Source of the DNA: Clostridium_AD frigoriphilum
Lineage (GTDB): Bacteria; Bacillota; Clostridia; Clostridiales; Clostridiaceae
Direction: 5' to 3'
NCBI RefSeq assembly: GCF_036541405.1
Contig: NZ_JAZHFS010000004.1
Coordinates: 1-64,000 of the forward strand
DNA: 64,000 nt
The notes under the pieces are model-generated. The model ran no database searches and was not told the origin of the DNA. It saw nothing but the letters and a program-made list of their open reading frames with translations. Both the position numbers and the translations under genes were made by a program. Below are positions 52,048 through 61,180 of the stretch, one piece after another; the stretch's first letter is position 1, and each line of letters opens with the position of its first letter.

Positions 52048-53154
52048 ATGGAAAAATCGAAAGTATATTTTACTGATATGCATGCGACACTTAAAGAAAA
52101 TTTGCAACAAAAATTGACCCGTCTAATTAAAACTGCTGGGATCGGTCAAATTGATTTTAATAAAAAATTTACGGCTATTAAGATTCATTTTGGAGAACCT
52201 GGAAATCTAGCCTACCTACGACCAAATTATGCTAAAACAATAGTAGATATTGTAAAGGAATTGGGTGGAAAACCATTTCTTACTGATTGCAATACTTTAT
52301 ATGTTGGTGGTCGTAAAAATGCACTTGACCATCTAGATTCCGCTTATGTTAATGGCTTTTCTCCATTCTCTACAGGCTGTCACATTATAATTGGAGATGG
52401 ATTAAAAGGCACCGACGAAGTTTTAGTTCCTGTTGTAGGTGGTGAATATGTGAAAGAGGCAAAAATTGGTCATGCTATCATGGATGCAGATATATTTATT
52501 ACTTTAACTCATTTTAAAGGACATGAAGCAGCTGGTATTGGTGGTACTCTTAAAAATGTAGGTATGGGTTGTGGATCTCGTGCAGGTAAGATGGAGATGC
52601 ATAGTAGTGGAAAGCCATATATCTCACATGATGACTGTATAGGCTGTGGCCAATGTGCTAAAAACTGTGCCCACAATGCTATTACAGTAACGCAAAAAAA
52701 GGCTACTATTAATCATGATAAGTGTGTTGGCTGCGGTCGCTGTATTGGTGTCTGTCCTATGGATGCTGTTATTCCTGCATCAGATGAGTCAAATGATATT
52801 TTGAATAAAAAAATTGCCGAATACTCATGTGCAGTTCTAAATGGTCGCCCAAGCTTCCATATAAGTCTAGTCATTGATGTATCACCTTTCTGTGACTGTC
52901 ACGGAGAGAACGATGTGCCAATTGTTCCAGATGTAGGTATGTTTGCTTCCTTTGATCCTGTTGCACTAGATGTTGCTTGCGCTGATGCTGTAAATGCACA
53001 ACCTATTATACCCGGAAGTATTCTAGATAAAGATGGTAAAAAAAATCATGACCATTTCACTAATGTCAGCCCTGAAACTAATTGGAAAGTGGCAATTGAC
53101 CATGCTGTAAAATTGAATTTAGGCAGTAATGAATATGAATTGATTACAATTTAA
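52048..53154 (+). CDS. DUF362 protein with two 4Fe-4S clusters
   Basis: 368 residues. N-terminal DUF362 domain (KVYFTDMHATLKENLQQK, VKIHFGEPGN-like, LTHFKGHEAAGIGGTLKN), then a bacterial-ferredoxin insert with two motifs, CIGCGQCAKNCAHNAI and CVGCGRCIGVCPMDAV (about 192-235). Such proteins are presumed redox carriers; none with this layout has a firm function. All six arginines use CGN codons, unlike most of the window, which hints at horizontal arrival. Good TTGGAGG ribosome site and a strong terminator. Confidence 0.88.
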   Translation: MEKSKVYFTDMHATLKENLQQKLTRLIKTAGIGQIDFNKKFTAIKIHFGEPGNLAYLRPNYAKTIVDIVKELGGKPFLTDCNTLYVGGRKNALDHLDSAYVNGFSPFSTGCHIIIGDGLKGTDEVLVPVVGGEYVKEAKIGHAIMDADIFITLTHFKGHEAAGIGGTLKNVGMGCGSRAGKMEMHSSGKPYISHDDCIGCGQCAKNCAHNAITVTQKKATINHDKCVGCGRCIGVCPMDAVIPASDESNDILNKKIAEYSCAVLNGRPSFHISLVIDVSPFCDCHGENDVPIVPDVGMFASFDPVALDVACADAVNAQPIIPGSILDKDGKKNHDHFTNVSPETNWKVAIDHAVKLNLGSNEYELITI

Positions 53155-53168
53155 ATTATATAACAACA

Positions 53169-53212
53169 AATCAAAAGAGAGCGAATTTAATATAATTTGC
53201 TCTCTTTTGATT
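53169..53212. terminator. 18-bp hairpin between convergent genes
   Basis: Arms 53169-53186 and 53195-53212 match at 17 of 18 positions; serves the DUF362 gene and, from the other side, the CheX-like gene. Confidence 0.8.
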
Positions 53213-53241
53213 ATTATTTTTGCCATTTACAATATATACCT

Positions 53242-53709
53242 CTATATTGTATTCTTTTCTAAAGAAATATTAACTTCAATAATCATTCCATCTACGCTCA
53301 TCTCAACGCAAAGAACTTTATCAGCATTACTACTTGCTGTAAAATCCCCCTCAATCAGGGTTGGTGTAGAGATATCTATATTTATATTATCCTTTGAAAA
53401 ATTCATTGCAACATTTGCCGTTAACATATTAACAAGTTCTGAGATTGCACTTTGTGGCAACTCATCAAAGTTATCTACAGGCGCTCCCATCATCATTATT
53501 GAGGCAATTTTTTTTGCAGTGTCAACACTCATACCATAAATGATATTACCTTTAACATCTCCAATTATTCCAATAATAATCACAACGCCCTTGCTTTTTA
53601 TATATTTACCTTTTACACTAATTCCATTTTTTTTAATATCATTTAACCCTAATTGTGGTAGTATTATGTTGAATGATTCTAAAACTGGATTTATATGATT
53701 GACATCCAT
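53242..53709 (-). CDS. CheX-like chemotaxis phosphatase
   Basis: 155 residues of the CheC/CheX/FliY class. The phosphatase signature E-x-x-N occurs in SELVNMLTANVAMNF (about 88-102), and a GIIGDVKGNIIYGM segment forms the core strands. CheX removes phosphate from CheY. Its start overlaps the end of the response-regulator gene by 19 bases, so the two are coupled and probably act on each other: a phosphatase with its own regulator. Confidence 0.85.
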   Translation of the reverse strand: MDVNHINPVLESFNIILPQLGLNDIKKNGISVKGKYIKSKGVVIIIGIIGDVKGNIIYGMSVDTAKKIASIMMMGAPVDNFDELPQSAISELVNMLTANVAMNFSKDNINIDISTPTLIEGDFTASSNADKVLCVEMSVDGMIIEVNISLEKNTI

Positions 53710-54566
53710 TCCCCTTCACCTCTATTAAACCCTATATTTATAGTCAAATTTCCAAATTGAGATTTTACAATAGCAGAGAAGGTATTCTCTAGTTCTGCCT
53801 TTGATATATTTATTGACTCACCATGAAATATTGTTGGTGGTGCAACCCTTAGACCAAACAATTTGTTTTTCTTATTTATCATTGAGCACGCATTTCCTGC
53901 AAACATATTAGCTATTTCTGACATAACATTAAGCAACTCTTCACTACTTTTAGGATCTCTTTTTAATAATATTGTTGCAAGGCTCTTTGCCGTTTCATAG
54001 GCCATATCCAAAATTAGTCTACCTGAATATTTACCTGTAATCCCCATAACTATTGATATACCTTCACTATGTATAGCAATATTATCATTACTTTCATCTG
54101 TAATTTCTGGCACCGTCTTTGTAAGTTTATTGAAAATATTTAATAGAGCCTCTTTAAATACATCTGAATATAATTTCTCAAGCTCTAAATATAATTCTTC
54201 ATCTGCCATAACTCTATTTATTAATAAGGATAATTCCTCTGAATCAACAGGTTTCTGAATATATCCACACACATGAGTTTTTTTGGCTTTTCTTACAAGT
54301 TCATCATCCATCATCGAACTAACAATTATAACTTTAATATCTTTATCAATTTTATGGATGGCTCTTGTGCATTCAAATCCATCTGTTCCTGGAAGAGTCA
54401 TATCCATTGTTACTAGATCTGGTCTAACTCTTGTAACTTCCTCAATAACTTCTTCTAAAGATTTCGCCTCACCAACTACATCAAATCCACTTTCAGTGAG
54501 AACATCTGTTAATAATGCTATTTGGAAAGGTGAGTCGTCGACAATTAAAACTTTTACATCTTTCAT
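53691..54566 (-). CDS. Response regulator with C-terminal CheX-like domain
   Basis: 291 residues. REC domain 1-120 with acidic pair D10/D11, phospho-acceptor D55 (LVTMDMTLPG) and lysine in YIQKPVDSEE. The C-terminal half (about 135-285) is a CheX/CheC-like domain with the E-x-x-N signature in SEIANMFAGNA. A regulator joined to a phosphatase-type domain may set its own lifetime or act on a partner CheY. Operon with the CheX gene downstream. Ribosome site AAAGGGG. Confidence 0.85.
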   Translation of the reverse strand: MKDVKVLIVDDSPFQIALLTDVLTESGFDVVGEAKSLEEVIEEVTRVRPDLVTMDMTLPGTDGFECTRAIHKIDKDIKVIIVSSMMDDELVRKAKKTHVCGYIQKPVDSEELSLLINRVMADEELYLELEKLYSDVFKEALLNIFNKLTKTVPEITDESNDNIAIHSEGISIVMGITGKYSGRLILDMAYETAKSLATILLKRDPKSSEELLNVMSEIANMFAGNACSMINKKNKLFGLRVAPPTIFHGESINISKAELENTFSAIVKSQFGNLTINIGFNRGEGEWMSII

Positions 54567-54751
54567 AATTACATCTACCCCTTTAAACTATTTCTAATAC
54601 TATAGTCATTATATTTTGTTTCAATTATCTTTTTATACTTATAGTGATTACTATCTGTATATTATAGTTATCGAACATATTAAAATTTTCTATATACCTA
54701 TTTTTTTTTAGTAGTATACAATTGATAAATTATTGACCCTTCACATAACAA
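54567..54751. other. Intergenic region
   Basis: AT-rich and without a convincing gene. It includes the promoter region of the response-regulator gene on the minus strand; no clear boxes. Confidence 0.35.
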
Positions 54752-54805
54752 AAGCTCTCTTTACAGCGGACAGATTTTTTAATCTATCCACTTTAAAGAG
54801 AGCTT
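54752..54805 (-). terminator. Long hairpin after the Thr-rich membrane protein gene
   Basis: 12-bp exact outer arms (54752-54763, 54794-54805) with an inner extension (GGACAGATT with AATCTATCC). Lies 110 bases beyond the minus-strand stop at 54917. Confidence 0.7.
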
Positions 54806-54916
54806 ATTATTAAGATTCAGCTTTTTTATTTAAGCTATATTACATTCAACTCATTGTATTTTAATATATTATTTTGGGGATGTTTTTTTATAAATCCTAC
54901 TAATATTACTAATAAT

Positions 54917-56080
54917 TTAATTGCCCGTTGTACCACTTGTAGTTCCACCTGTTGTACCTGATGCAGGTGTAGTCTCCGTTGTTGATCCTGCATTAGGTGT
55001 AGTTTCAGTTTTTCCATCTGTCGATCCAGCTGTTGGTGTTCCGGTGGTTCCATCTTTTGATCCAGCCGCAGGTGTAGTTTCGGTTGTTCCATCTTTTGAT
55101 CCAGCGGCAGGTGTAGTTCCTGCTGTTGATTGTTTTGTACCTGCAGTTCCAGTTGATTTTTTTGTTGCTGCTTTTGTACCTGTAGTTTCAGTTGTTTTGT
55201 CGACCGATTTTTTGGTACTTGTAGTTTCATTTGTTTTGTCTACAGATTTTTTTGTACTTTTAGTTCCAGTTGATTGTCCTGATGACTCTTTTTCAACTGT
55301 TGACTTTTGAGGAACAACAGTTTTTACAGTTGGAGTTGGTGTAGTTTCTGCAGTCATTTTAGAATAAACTTCCCCAGAAACCCCAGCAATCATAACTAAA
55401 ATAATTGCTACAATAATTATTTTCTTTTTGTTCTTACTAAGCTTCTTGTTTTCAGGAAATACTTCTCTATTGCTTTTATTTATTATTTGTTCATCGCCTG
55501 TTACCTTACTCATAACTGTTGTAAAATCATCTTTATCAACAGAATGGACTTCCTCAGATTGTACTTCTTCAGATTTTTTCGTTTCCTTCGATATTAGGTG
55601 TTTTATATTCGTCGGTATATTTAGCAGTAACGCTAGTATTCCATTTTGTTCCCCAGAATATATTTCCTTAAAGTTTTCTGGTGATTTAATTACAATAACA
55701 GGTTTATTATGTTGATTTTCTAAATAAACTGTAACTGAAAACTCATCACCCTTACTTATAAAGGGGATATAAACCTCTAAAATGTTATCATTTATTGATG
55801 AATCAAATTTTAAACCTCTTGTTATTTTGGCATCTGTACTCCTTAACTTAGTTTGTGAGCCTATATTTATAGTTAACTCATGAATTGTCCTATTTGATGG
55901 ATTCTTAACCGTAATAACATATCCACAATTTTCTTCGCTATCTGTAGTTGTATCTGTAGGTTTACCTTTTCGAATATTACATAATATTCTAGGTCCTAAG
56001 TTCTTATAATAATCAAGCAATAATCCTGATGCAAATGATATTAATATAGTTAGAATTGCCGTTTTAATAATACTTATCAA
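54917..56080 (-). CDS. Membrane protein with Thr-rich extracellular repeat tail
   Basis: 387 residues; it begins with TTG 56080 behind AAAGGAG, no ATG being available. Helix near residues 3-22, a soluble beta-rich domain (about 45-155), a second helix at about 220-240 (KKIIIVAIILVMIAG) and then about 150 residues of Thr/Gly/Ser/Lys repeats (units such as TTPAAGSKDG). The tail looks like a flexible wall-spanning stalk; there is no sortase signal at its end. Family and function not recognised. A frame in the same region on the same strand is an overlapping artefact of the repeats. Confidence 0.65.
   Translation of the reverse strand: MISIIKTAILTILISFASGLLLDYYKNLGPRILCNIRKGKPTDTTTDSEENCGYVITVKNPSNRTIHELTINIGSQTKLRSTDAKITRGLKFDSSINDNILEVYIPFISKGDEFSVTVYLENQHNKPVIVIKSPENFKEIYSGEQNGILALLLNIPTNIKHLISKETKKSEEVQSEEVHSVDKDDFTTVMSKVTGDEQIINKSNREVFPENKKLSKNKKKIIIVAIILVMIAGVSGEVYSKMTAETTPTPTVKTVVPQKSTVEKESSGQSTGTKSTKKSVDKTNETTSTKKSVDKTTETTGTKAATKKSTGTAGTKQSTAGTTPAAGSKDGTTETTPAAGSKDGTTGTPTAGSTDGKTETTPNAGSTTETTPASGTTGGTTSGTTGN
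54920..55290 (-). repeat. Degenerate tandem repeats coding the Thr-rich tail
   Basis: Short imperfect direct repeats of about 36-45 bases encode TTPAAGSKDG-like and KKSVDKT-like units. Likely to vary in copy number between strains. Confidence 0.6.
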
Positions 56081-56208
56081 TTAATTTTTCGCTCCTTTAT
56101 TTTTACCATTTTTTTCAATTAAATAATTATATTTTTAATCTTCATTAAATTATAAAGCAGATAGATACTTGTGTCAAATTTAATAGTGCACATACCAATA
56201 CTATTTGT

Positions 56209-56259
56209 GGTATAATACATCTATATAAAATTTAAGGTGCATAAAAGAGCCACCTTTTT
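56209..56259 (+). promoter_or_regulatory. brnQ leader: -10 box and short hairpin
   Basis: TGTGGTATAAT (extended -10, box 56209-56214) is followed by a 6-bp hairpin (AAGGTG 56232-56237, CACCTT 56249-56254) ending in T residues, 85 bases before the brnQ ribosome site. It could be an attenuator. No T-box features (such as the GGTGG-type T-box word) were found. Confidence 0.4.
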
Positions 56260-56344
56260 AGTTAATAACCCCTACCTCTCCACAGCAATACACGACTAGA
56301 TACATATTTTCTACATAAACATATTCATCAGGAGGTACATATAA

Positions 56345-57658
56345 ATGAAGAGTTCAACAAAACATTCCCTAATTATAGGTTTTGCACTATTTGCAATGTT
56401 TTTTGGTGCTGGGAACCTAATTTTTCCACCATTCCTCGGAAAAGCAGCAGGAAGTGCTTATTTTACATCTATTACAGGCTTCCTTATTACAGGAGTTGGC
56501 CTTCCGTTAATTGGAATAATCGCTTGTGCTAAGATTAATGGTACTTACGAAAAAATGGCAAATAGAGTAGGTAAAAAATTTGCTGTAATAACAAGTGTAG
56601 CTTTAATTCTTGTTATAGGACCGTTACTTGCAATTCCAAGAACCGCTGCAACAACTTTTGAACTTGGAATACATCCTTTGTTTCCATCCGTATCACAAAA
56701 CATAATAGTTATATTGTATTTTTTAGTAGCGCTTGCATTTGTACTTAAACCTTCTTCAATAATTGATAACGTTGGTAAAATACTTACACCAGCACTTTTA
56801 TTAATGCTCGCTATAATTATATTTAAAGGAATAATAGACCCTATTGGACCAATTGTAAATACATCTTACAAAAATGGATTTTCAAAAGCTTTAATAGAAG
56901 GTTATCAAACAATGGATGTTATGGCTTCTGTTATATTTGCAGGAATAATTATTTCATCTGTTAAAGCCAAAGGTTATAAAAATGCAAAAGATATAATGAA
57001 GATGACAATAAAATCAGCAATAGTCGCCGTAACAGGTTTAGCCTTTGTATATGGTGGACTTATGTATCTTGGGACGCAGTCAAGTACTTTGTTTCCAAAA
57101 AATATAGCAAGAACTAGTCTAGTTACAGGGCTTGTTAAGTTAGACCTTGGAAGTATTGGTTCAGTTGTTCTTAGTTTATGTGTTGCACTCGCATGCTTAA
57201 CAACTGCTATAGGATTACTTGCAAGTGGAGCTGAATTCTTTGCTAATCTTTCAAAAAACAAATTATCTTACAAAACCGCTGCTATTATTATGGCTGTAGT
57301 AAGTGGATTAATAGCTACAAACGACGTTGATAGTATAGTTACATTTGCAGGTCCTGTTTTACAAATTTTATACCCAATTGTAATTGTTCTAATAGTCATT
57401 ACATTGCTTGGTGATAAAGTTAAAAATAATAAAGTCGTTGCTATAACTATATACACAACACTAATTATAAGTATTTTAGACACCATAAATGCTGCATATG
57501 CTGGTAGCATTGGATTCATTAAATTTATCCCTCTAGCTAGTGCAGGATTTTCATGGCTTATACCTACTTTACTAGCTTTTGTAATCTCCAACCTATCAAT
57601 AAAATCAAAACAAGATGCTATAAATGAAGATGATACTAACTCAGTATTGGAATCATAA
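56345..57658 (+). CDS. brnQ: Branched-chain amino acid permease
   Basis: 437 residues with twelve hydrophobic helices of the LIVCS family. Marks are FFGAGNLIFPPFLGKAAG near the N-terminus, VGPLLAIPRTAATTFE-like segment at about 95-110, and LACLTTAIGLLASGAEFF. It imports leucine, isoleucine and valine with a cation. CAGGAGG ribosome site. Single gene. Regulation by amino-acid supply is expected, but no firm element is visible. Confidence 0.93.
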   Translation: MKSSTKHSLIIGFALFAMFFGAGNLIFPPFLGKAAGSAYFTSITGFLITGVGLPLIGIIACAKINGTYEKMANRVGKKFAVITSVALILVIGPLLAIPRTAATTFELGIHPLFPSVSQNIIVILYFLVALAFVLKPSSIIDNVGKILTPALLLMLAIIIFKGIIDPIGPIVNTSYKNGFSKALIEGYQTMDVMASVIFAGIIISSVKAKGYKNAKDIMKMTIKSAIVAVTGLAFVYGGLMYLGTQSSTLFPKNIARTSLVTGLVKLDLGSIGSVVLSLCVALACLTTAIGLLASGAEFFANLSKNKLSYKTAAIIMAVVSGLIATNDVDSIVTFAGPVLQILYPIVIVLIVITLLGDKVKNNKVVAITIYTTLIISILDTINAAYAGSIGFIKFIPLASAGFSWLIPTLLAFVISNLSIKSKQDAINEDDTNSVLES

Positions 57659-57690
57659 TATATACTGCAAATTATTAATATTTAGATAAA

Positions 57691-57728
57691 ATAGAGTTAT
57701 TGGATAGACATTTATCCAATAACTCTAT
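57691..57728. terminator. Perfect 16-bp hairpin between brnQ and the hydrolase gene
   Basis: Exact arms 57691-57706 and 57713-57728 with a 6-base loop and flanking A/T tracts; bidirectional terminator for two convergent genes. Confidence 0.85.
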
Positions 57729-57768
57729 TTTTATCTAACTCTAACATCAAACTAAGTCAAATCACTCC

Positions 57769-58506
57769 CTATTTTTCACTTATAAATTCAACTATAGCTT
57801 TACCTATAATATTTTGTTGCTCATCTCTTGTTATTGTCGCTGTATTGTCCCCCTTTTGGAATCCATACCAACCATTTTGAGAATGATTACCTCCCCTAAT
57901 AGGAATCAATTTTGTGCTTTTCGGCAATAGTTTTCTGGTTTCATCAATCTTATCCTTTCCAACAAATCCATCTTTAGTCCCATACATTGACAAAACTTTT
58001 ACTACACTTGATGATAGATTGTTACTTTTCTGAGGATATGACGCTAAGAGTATTAGGCCATTAATTTTATCTTGGTTTTTGTATGCAAATTTTGCTGCCA
58101 TAACCCCTCCAAGGGAATGCCCAGCTATATACCACTGCTTAATTTGCGGATATTTTCCTATTACTTTTTCTGCCTTATTAGGAGAAAGCACAGCAAGATT
58201 CAATGGCATTGGTACAATTACAACTTTAAAACCAGACTCCGCTACTTTCTCAGCTAAAGGTGCATAAGCCTGCGGTGCAACTTTTCCACCAGGATATATA
58301 ATTAGTCCTTTCGTAACTATTTTGTTTTTAACAGTATATTCAATCCAAGGTGAACCGTTATATTTAACCTTATCATTAGATTGAAGCATAATTTTAGCTT
58401 CCGGCATGGCTCTATAATAATCACTTGAATATGCTATAACTATTATAATTATTATTGGAATAATCAGTAAAGAATATTTCCATTTTTTCTTTATAAAAAT
58501 TTTCAT
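57769..58506 (-). CDS. Membrane-anchored alpha/beta hydrolase
   Basis: 245 residues. A basic N-terminus and one helix (about 11-26) are followed by an alpha/beta-hydrolase domain. Nucleophile elbow GHSLGG (about 131-136), acid in YGTKDGFV, and histidine in GGNHSQNGWYG. The shape matches the alpha/beta-hydrolase YheT-free 'family 5' group of extracellular Firmicute hydrolases. Substrate unknown. Ribosome site GGGAG. Confidence 0.8.
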   Translation of the reverse strand: MKIFIKKKWKYSLLIIPIIIIIVIAYSSDYYRAMPEAKIMLQSNDKVKYNGSPWIEYTVKNKIVTKGLIIYPGGKVAPQAYAPLAEKVAESGFKVVIVPMPLNLAVLSPNKAEKVIGKYPQIKQWYIAGHSLGGVMAAKFAYKNQDKINGLILLASYPQKSNNLSSSVVKVLSMYGTKDGFVGKDKIDETRKLLPKSTKLIPIRGGNHSQNGWYGFQKGDNTATITRDEQQNIIGKAIVEFISEK

Positions 58507-58751
58507 ATTATATCGCTCCCCAATGAACTATGTTTTCGGTTTTTTGTCCGTTTATTATAATACCATACTTCTTATTAAAGTGTGCAGCTGAAACACTCTA
58601 TATTTAAGTAATAGGCATTAAATTAATTTTGTTTAATTAAACAGATAAAATTAATGTTAAAAATCGAATCATATTTATGGTGTATTTAATGAGAAAGTTT
58701 AGTAAACTAAGAGTATCTTTATAAATAATAACATTGGAGAGTGATTTAATA

Positions 58752-59540
58752 ATGTCTAAGGAAAGAGGAGTAAAAATTCTAAAAACTTTTACTGTGCTTA
58801 GTTTTGTTCTCATGATTGCTGTTAATGCATTAGCAAATATTTTACCGATTAATGGAATAACAACTGGTGGAGTTTCTGATTCATATCCTAATCTATTTGC
58901 ACCTGCTGGCGTTACATTTGCAATATGGGGAATAATATACCTATTACTTACTGGATTTATAGTTTATCAATTGGGACTTTTTAAGGAAACTGATACTAAA
59001 GCTATAGTTAAACTTATTGATGGTTATTTTATTATATCTTCACTAACCAATGCAACATGGATATTTAGCTGGCAGTATAAATTTATTCCACTTTCCATGA
59101 TTTTAATGATAGTAATACTGGTTTGCTTAATTAAAATTAATAATAAAATAAGCTCCATAAAACTAACCACAAAGGAAAAGTTATTTGTAAAACTTCCTTT
59201 TAGCGTTTATTTTGGGTGGATTACTGTAGCAACAATAGCTAATGCCACCACACTACTTGTTAGTTTAGGCTGGAATGGTTGGGGCATATCTGAGCAAATC
59301 TGGACAATAGCTATTTTATTAGTTGGAATTATTATTGGTATGGCTACAACAATAATAAATAAAGATGTCCCTTATGGTATAGTTATATTTTGGGCTTATT
59401 TGGGGATACTCATAAAACATGTTTCTTCGAGTGGTTTTGCAGGTGAATATTATGGAATTATCACTACATTAATCATTTCATTAGTTATTATTTTCATATG
59501 CTTATTATATGTTTCAAAGAAGAAAAAGAATATAATTTAA
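58752..59540 (+). CDS. TspO-like, tryptophan-rich membrane protein
   Basis: 262 residues from ATG 58752; an in-frame TTG lies at 58734 within the ribosome site GGAGAGTG. About seven to eight helices. The segments FAPAGVTFAIWGIIYLLL and ATWIFSWQYKF resemble the 'tryptophan-rich sensory protein' group distantly related to TspO. Role not established in bacteria of this type. Single gene with terminator. Confidence 0.65.
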   Translation: MSKERGVKILKTFTVLSFVLMIAVNALANILPINGITTGGVSDSYPNLFAPAGVTFAIWGIIYLLLTGFIVYQLGLFKETDTKAIVKLIDGYFIISSLTNATWIFSWQYKFIPLSMILMIVILVCLIKINNKISSIKLTTKEKLFVKLPFSVYFGWITVATIANATTLLVSLGWNGWGISEQIWTIAILLVGIIIGMATTIINKDVPYGIVIFWAYLGILIKHVSSSGFAGEYYGIITTLIISLVIIFICLLYVSKKKKNII

Positions 59541-59554
59541 TCTAGGTATATTTT

Positions 59555-59582
59555 AAGGGATTCTCGCTTTGGGAATCCCCTT
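59555..59582 (+). terminator. Hairpin after the TspO-like gene
   Basis: AAGGGATTC (59555-59563) pairs with GAATCCCCTT (59573-59582) with one bulged C. Confidence 0.6.
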
Positions 59583-59644
59583 GTGTTGTATTTTTATGTT
59601 CTTTTTAGAATATGTTAATTCTATCCCCTTTTACATTTAAGTAC

Positions 59645-60964
59645 TTATGAAATTTTTACATTTGTAACTGATTCTTGATTCTTTATTTTAGTAGCTCCAC
59701 CTAAATTTTTAGGCAAAGATAGCGTAATTAAAGCTGCTGTTATTAATGAACATACAAGAAAATATATTGCAAAGTTATAGTTGTATTTTTGAATAAACCA
59801 TCCTACTATATATGGTCCTAAAAAACCACCTAGATTTCCTAAAGCATTTATAATTCCACGAGAAGCAGCTGCCATATCACCACTAAACAAGGTTGGAGGA
59901 ATTGTCCAGAACACTCCCGCTGCTGCCTGTAAAAATACTCCACAGCCAACCAAAAATGCAAATGAAACCCACATATGTTGCTTAAACAGAACAGATAAAT
60001 ATAAACATAAAGCAAAACTTAATATAGGTATAATTATATATTTTTTTCTATTTTTACTTTTATCTGAGAGATTAGCAAATACATATAATCCAATTATAGT
60101 GCCTATATAAGGAAATATAGACAAAATACCAACCATAGCCATTCCTGAATTAGTTAGATTTTTAAGCGTTGTAGGTAACCATAATGAAAATCCATATATT
60201 CCAGTTTGATAAAATAGATTTAATAGTACAAGCTTCCACATATTTTTGCTCTGAAATATCTCTTTAAACCCAACTTTTTCTGATATTTTTCCTTTTACAC
60301 TTTCTTCTTGTTCTAGCATTTTCTTATTTATATAATCTTTTTCTTCTTTAGAAATCCATTTAGCATCATCTGGTCTATCACTAATCATTGGAAGCCATAC
60401 AAATAATACAGATAAGGATAATATACCTTCTATTATAAAAACATATCTCCAACTATAGCTAGCTAAAATAAATCCAGAAAGTGGCCCTGTTATAATAGAT
60501 GCTATTGGCACATTCATTATACAAAGAGCATTTGCCCTTCCAATTTCTTCATTGGGAAACCAATGGCTTAGCATGGTAAGCAAACATGGTAAAACGCACC
60601 CTTCTGAAACTCCTAATAAAAAACGGATTATAAGTAATTGATTCACATTATGAACAAACCCACCAAGTGTGGCTATAATTCCCCACACTATAACTACATA
60701 AGTTATAAGTTTCCTACCGCTCTTACGTTCTGCAAGTAATCCTCCTGGAACTTGAAGAAAAAGAAATCCTATAAAAAATATACCTGCAGCGAGTCCTGAT
60801 ATACTTGCAGTCATTCCAAGCTCTTTGCTCATTCCTCCTGCTATCGCAAAACTTATATTAGTACGATCCATAAAACCTACAATATAAACAATAATGATTG
60901 GTGGAATAATACGAAACCAACGCTGGCATGGAATATTTGAAAGTGTTTTTGCATTTTGACTCAT
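59645..60964 (-). CDS. MFS transporter, anion:cation symporter (sugar-acid) family
   Basis: 439 residues with twelve helices. The first helix end DRTNISFAIAGGM and the segment FLFLQVPGGLLAERKSGRK are ACS-family marks (relatives carry glucarate, galactonate, hexuronates, tartrate or phthalate). Last gene of the cyclase-reductase-YhcH group, 216 bases after the YhcH gene with an inverted repeat in between. Likely imports the organic acid that the operon degrades. Confidence 0.85.
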   Translation of the reverse strand: MSQNAKTLSNIPCQRWFRIIPPIIIVYIVGFMDRTNISFAIAGGMSKELGMTASISGLAAGIFFIGFLFLQVPGGLLAERKSGRKLITYVVIVWGIIATLGGFVHNVNQLLIIRFLLGVSEGCVLPCLLTMLSHWFPNEEIGRANALCIMNVPIASIITGPLSGFILASYSWRYVFIIEGILSLSVLFVWLPMISDRPDDAKWISKEEKDYINKKMLEQEESVKGKISEKVGFKEIFQSKNMWKLVLLNLFYQTGIYGFSLWLPTTLKNLTNSGMAMVGILSIFPYIGTIIGLYVFANLSDKSKNRKKYIIIPILSFALCLYLSVLFKQHMWVSFAFLVGCGVFLQAAAGVFWTIPPTLFSGDMAAASRGIINALGNLGGFLGPYIVGWFIQKYNYNFAIYFLVCSLITAALITLSLPKNLGGATKIKNQESVTNVKIS

Positions 60965-61056
60965 ATCTACATCCCCTTTTCTTAAATAAATAAAAATATG
61001 CTTTTTAAATTCAAAACATTTCAGTGTTAACCTTTACAATTTCTTTTCTTATTATA

Positions 61057-61120
61057 GAAATTTCGTCATACTTACCTGCTCATATATAAATATCATTTGC
61101 AAAAAGTATGATGAAATTTC
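61057..61120. repeat. 17-bp inverted repeat before the MFS gene
   Basis: Arms 61057-61073 and 61104-61120 (GAAATTTCGTCATACTT and its complement) match at 16 of 17 with a 30-base spacer. May be an operator pair or attenuator within the operon. Confidence 0.55.
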
Positions 61121-61180
61121 CTGACTTTCTTATTAAACCGATTTCATTTTACATAAATCAGAAAAACAATATCTTCTTTA

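Noticed and set aside
54835..55230. Minus-strand frame of about 131 codons rich in Gln and Leu
   Set aside because: It is an alternative frame of the Thr-rich repeat tail and lacks a start signal; the 54917-56080 frame has coherent domains.
56100..56344. T-box or amino-acid riboswitch before brnQ
   Set aside because: No T-box sequence, specifier stem or strong terminator pair; only a 6-bp hairpin.
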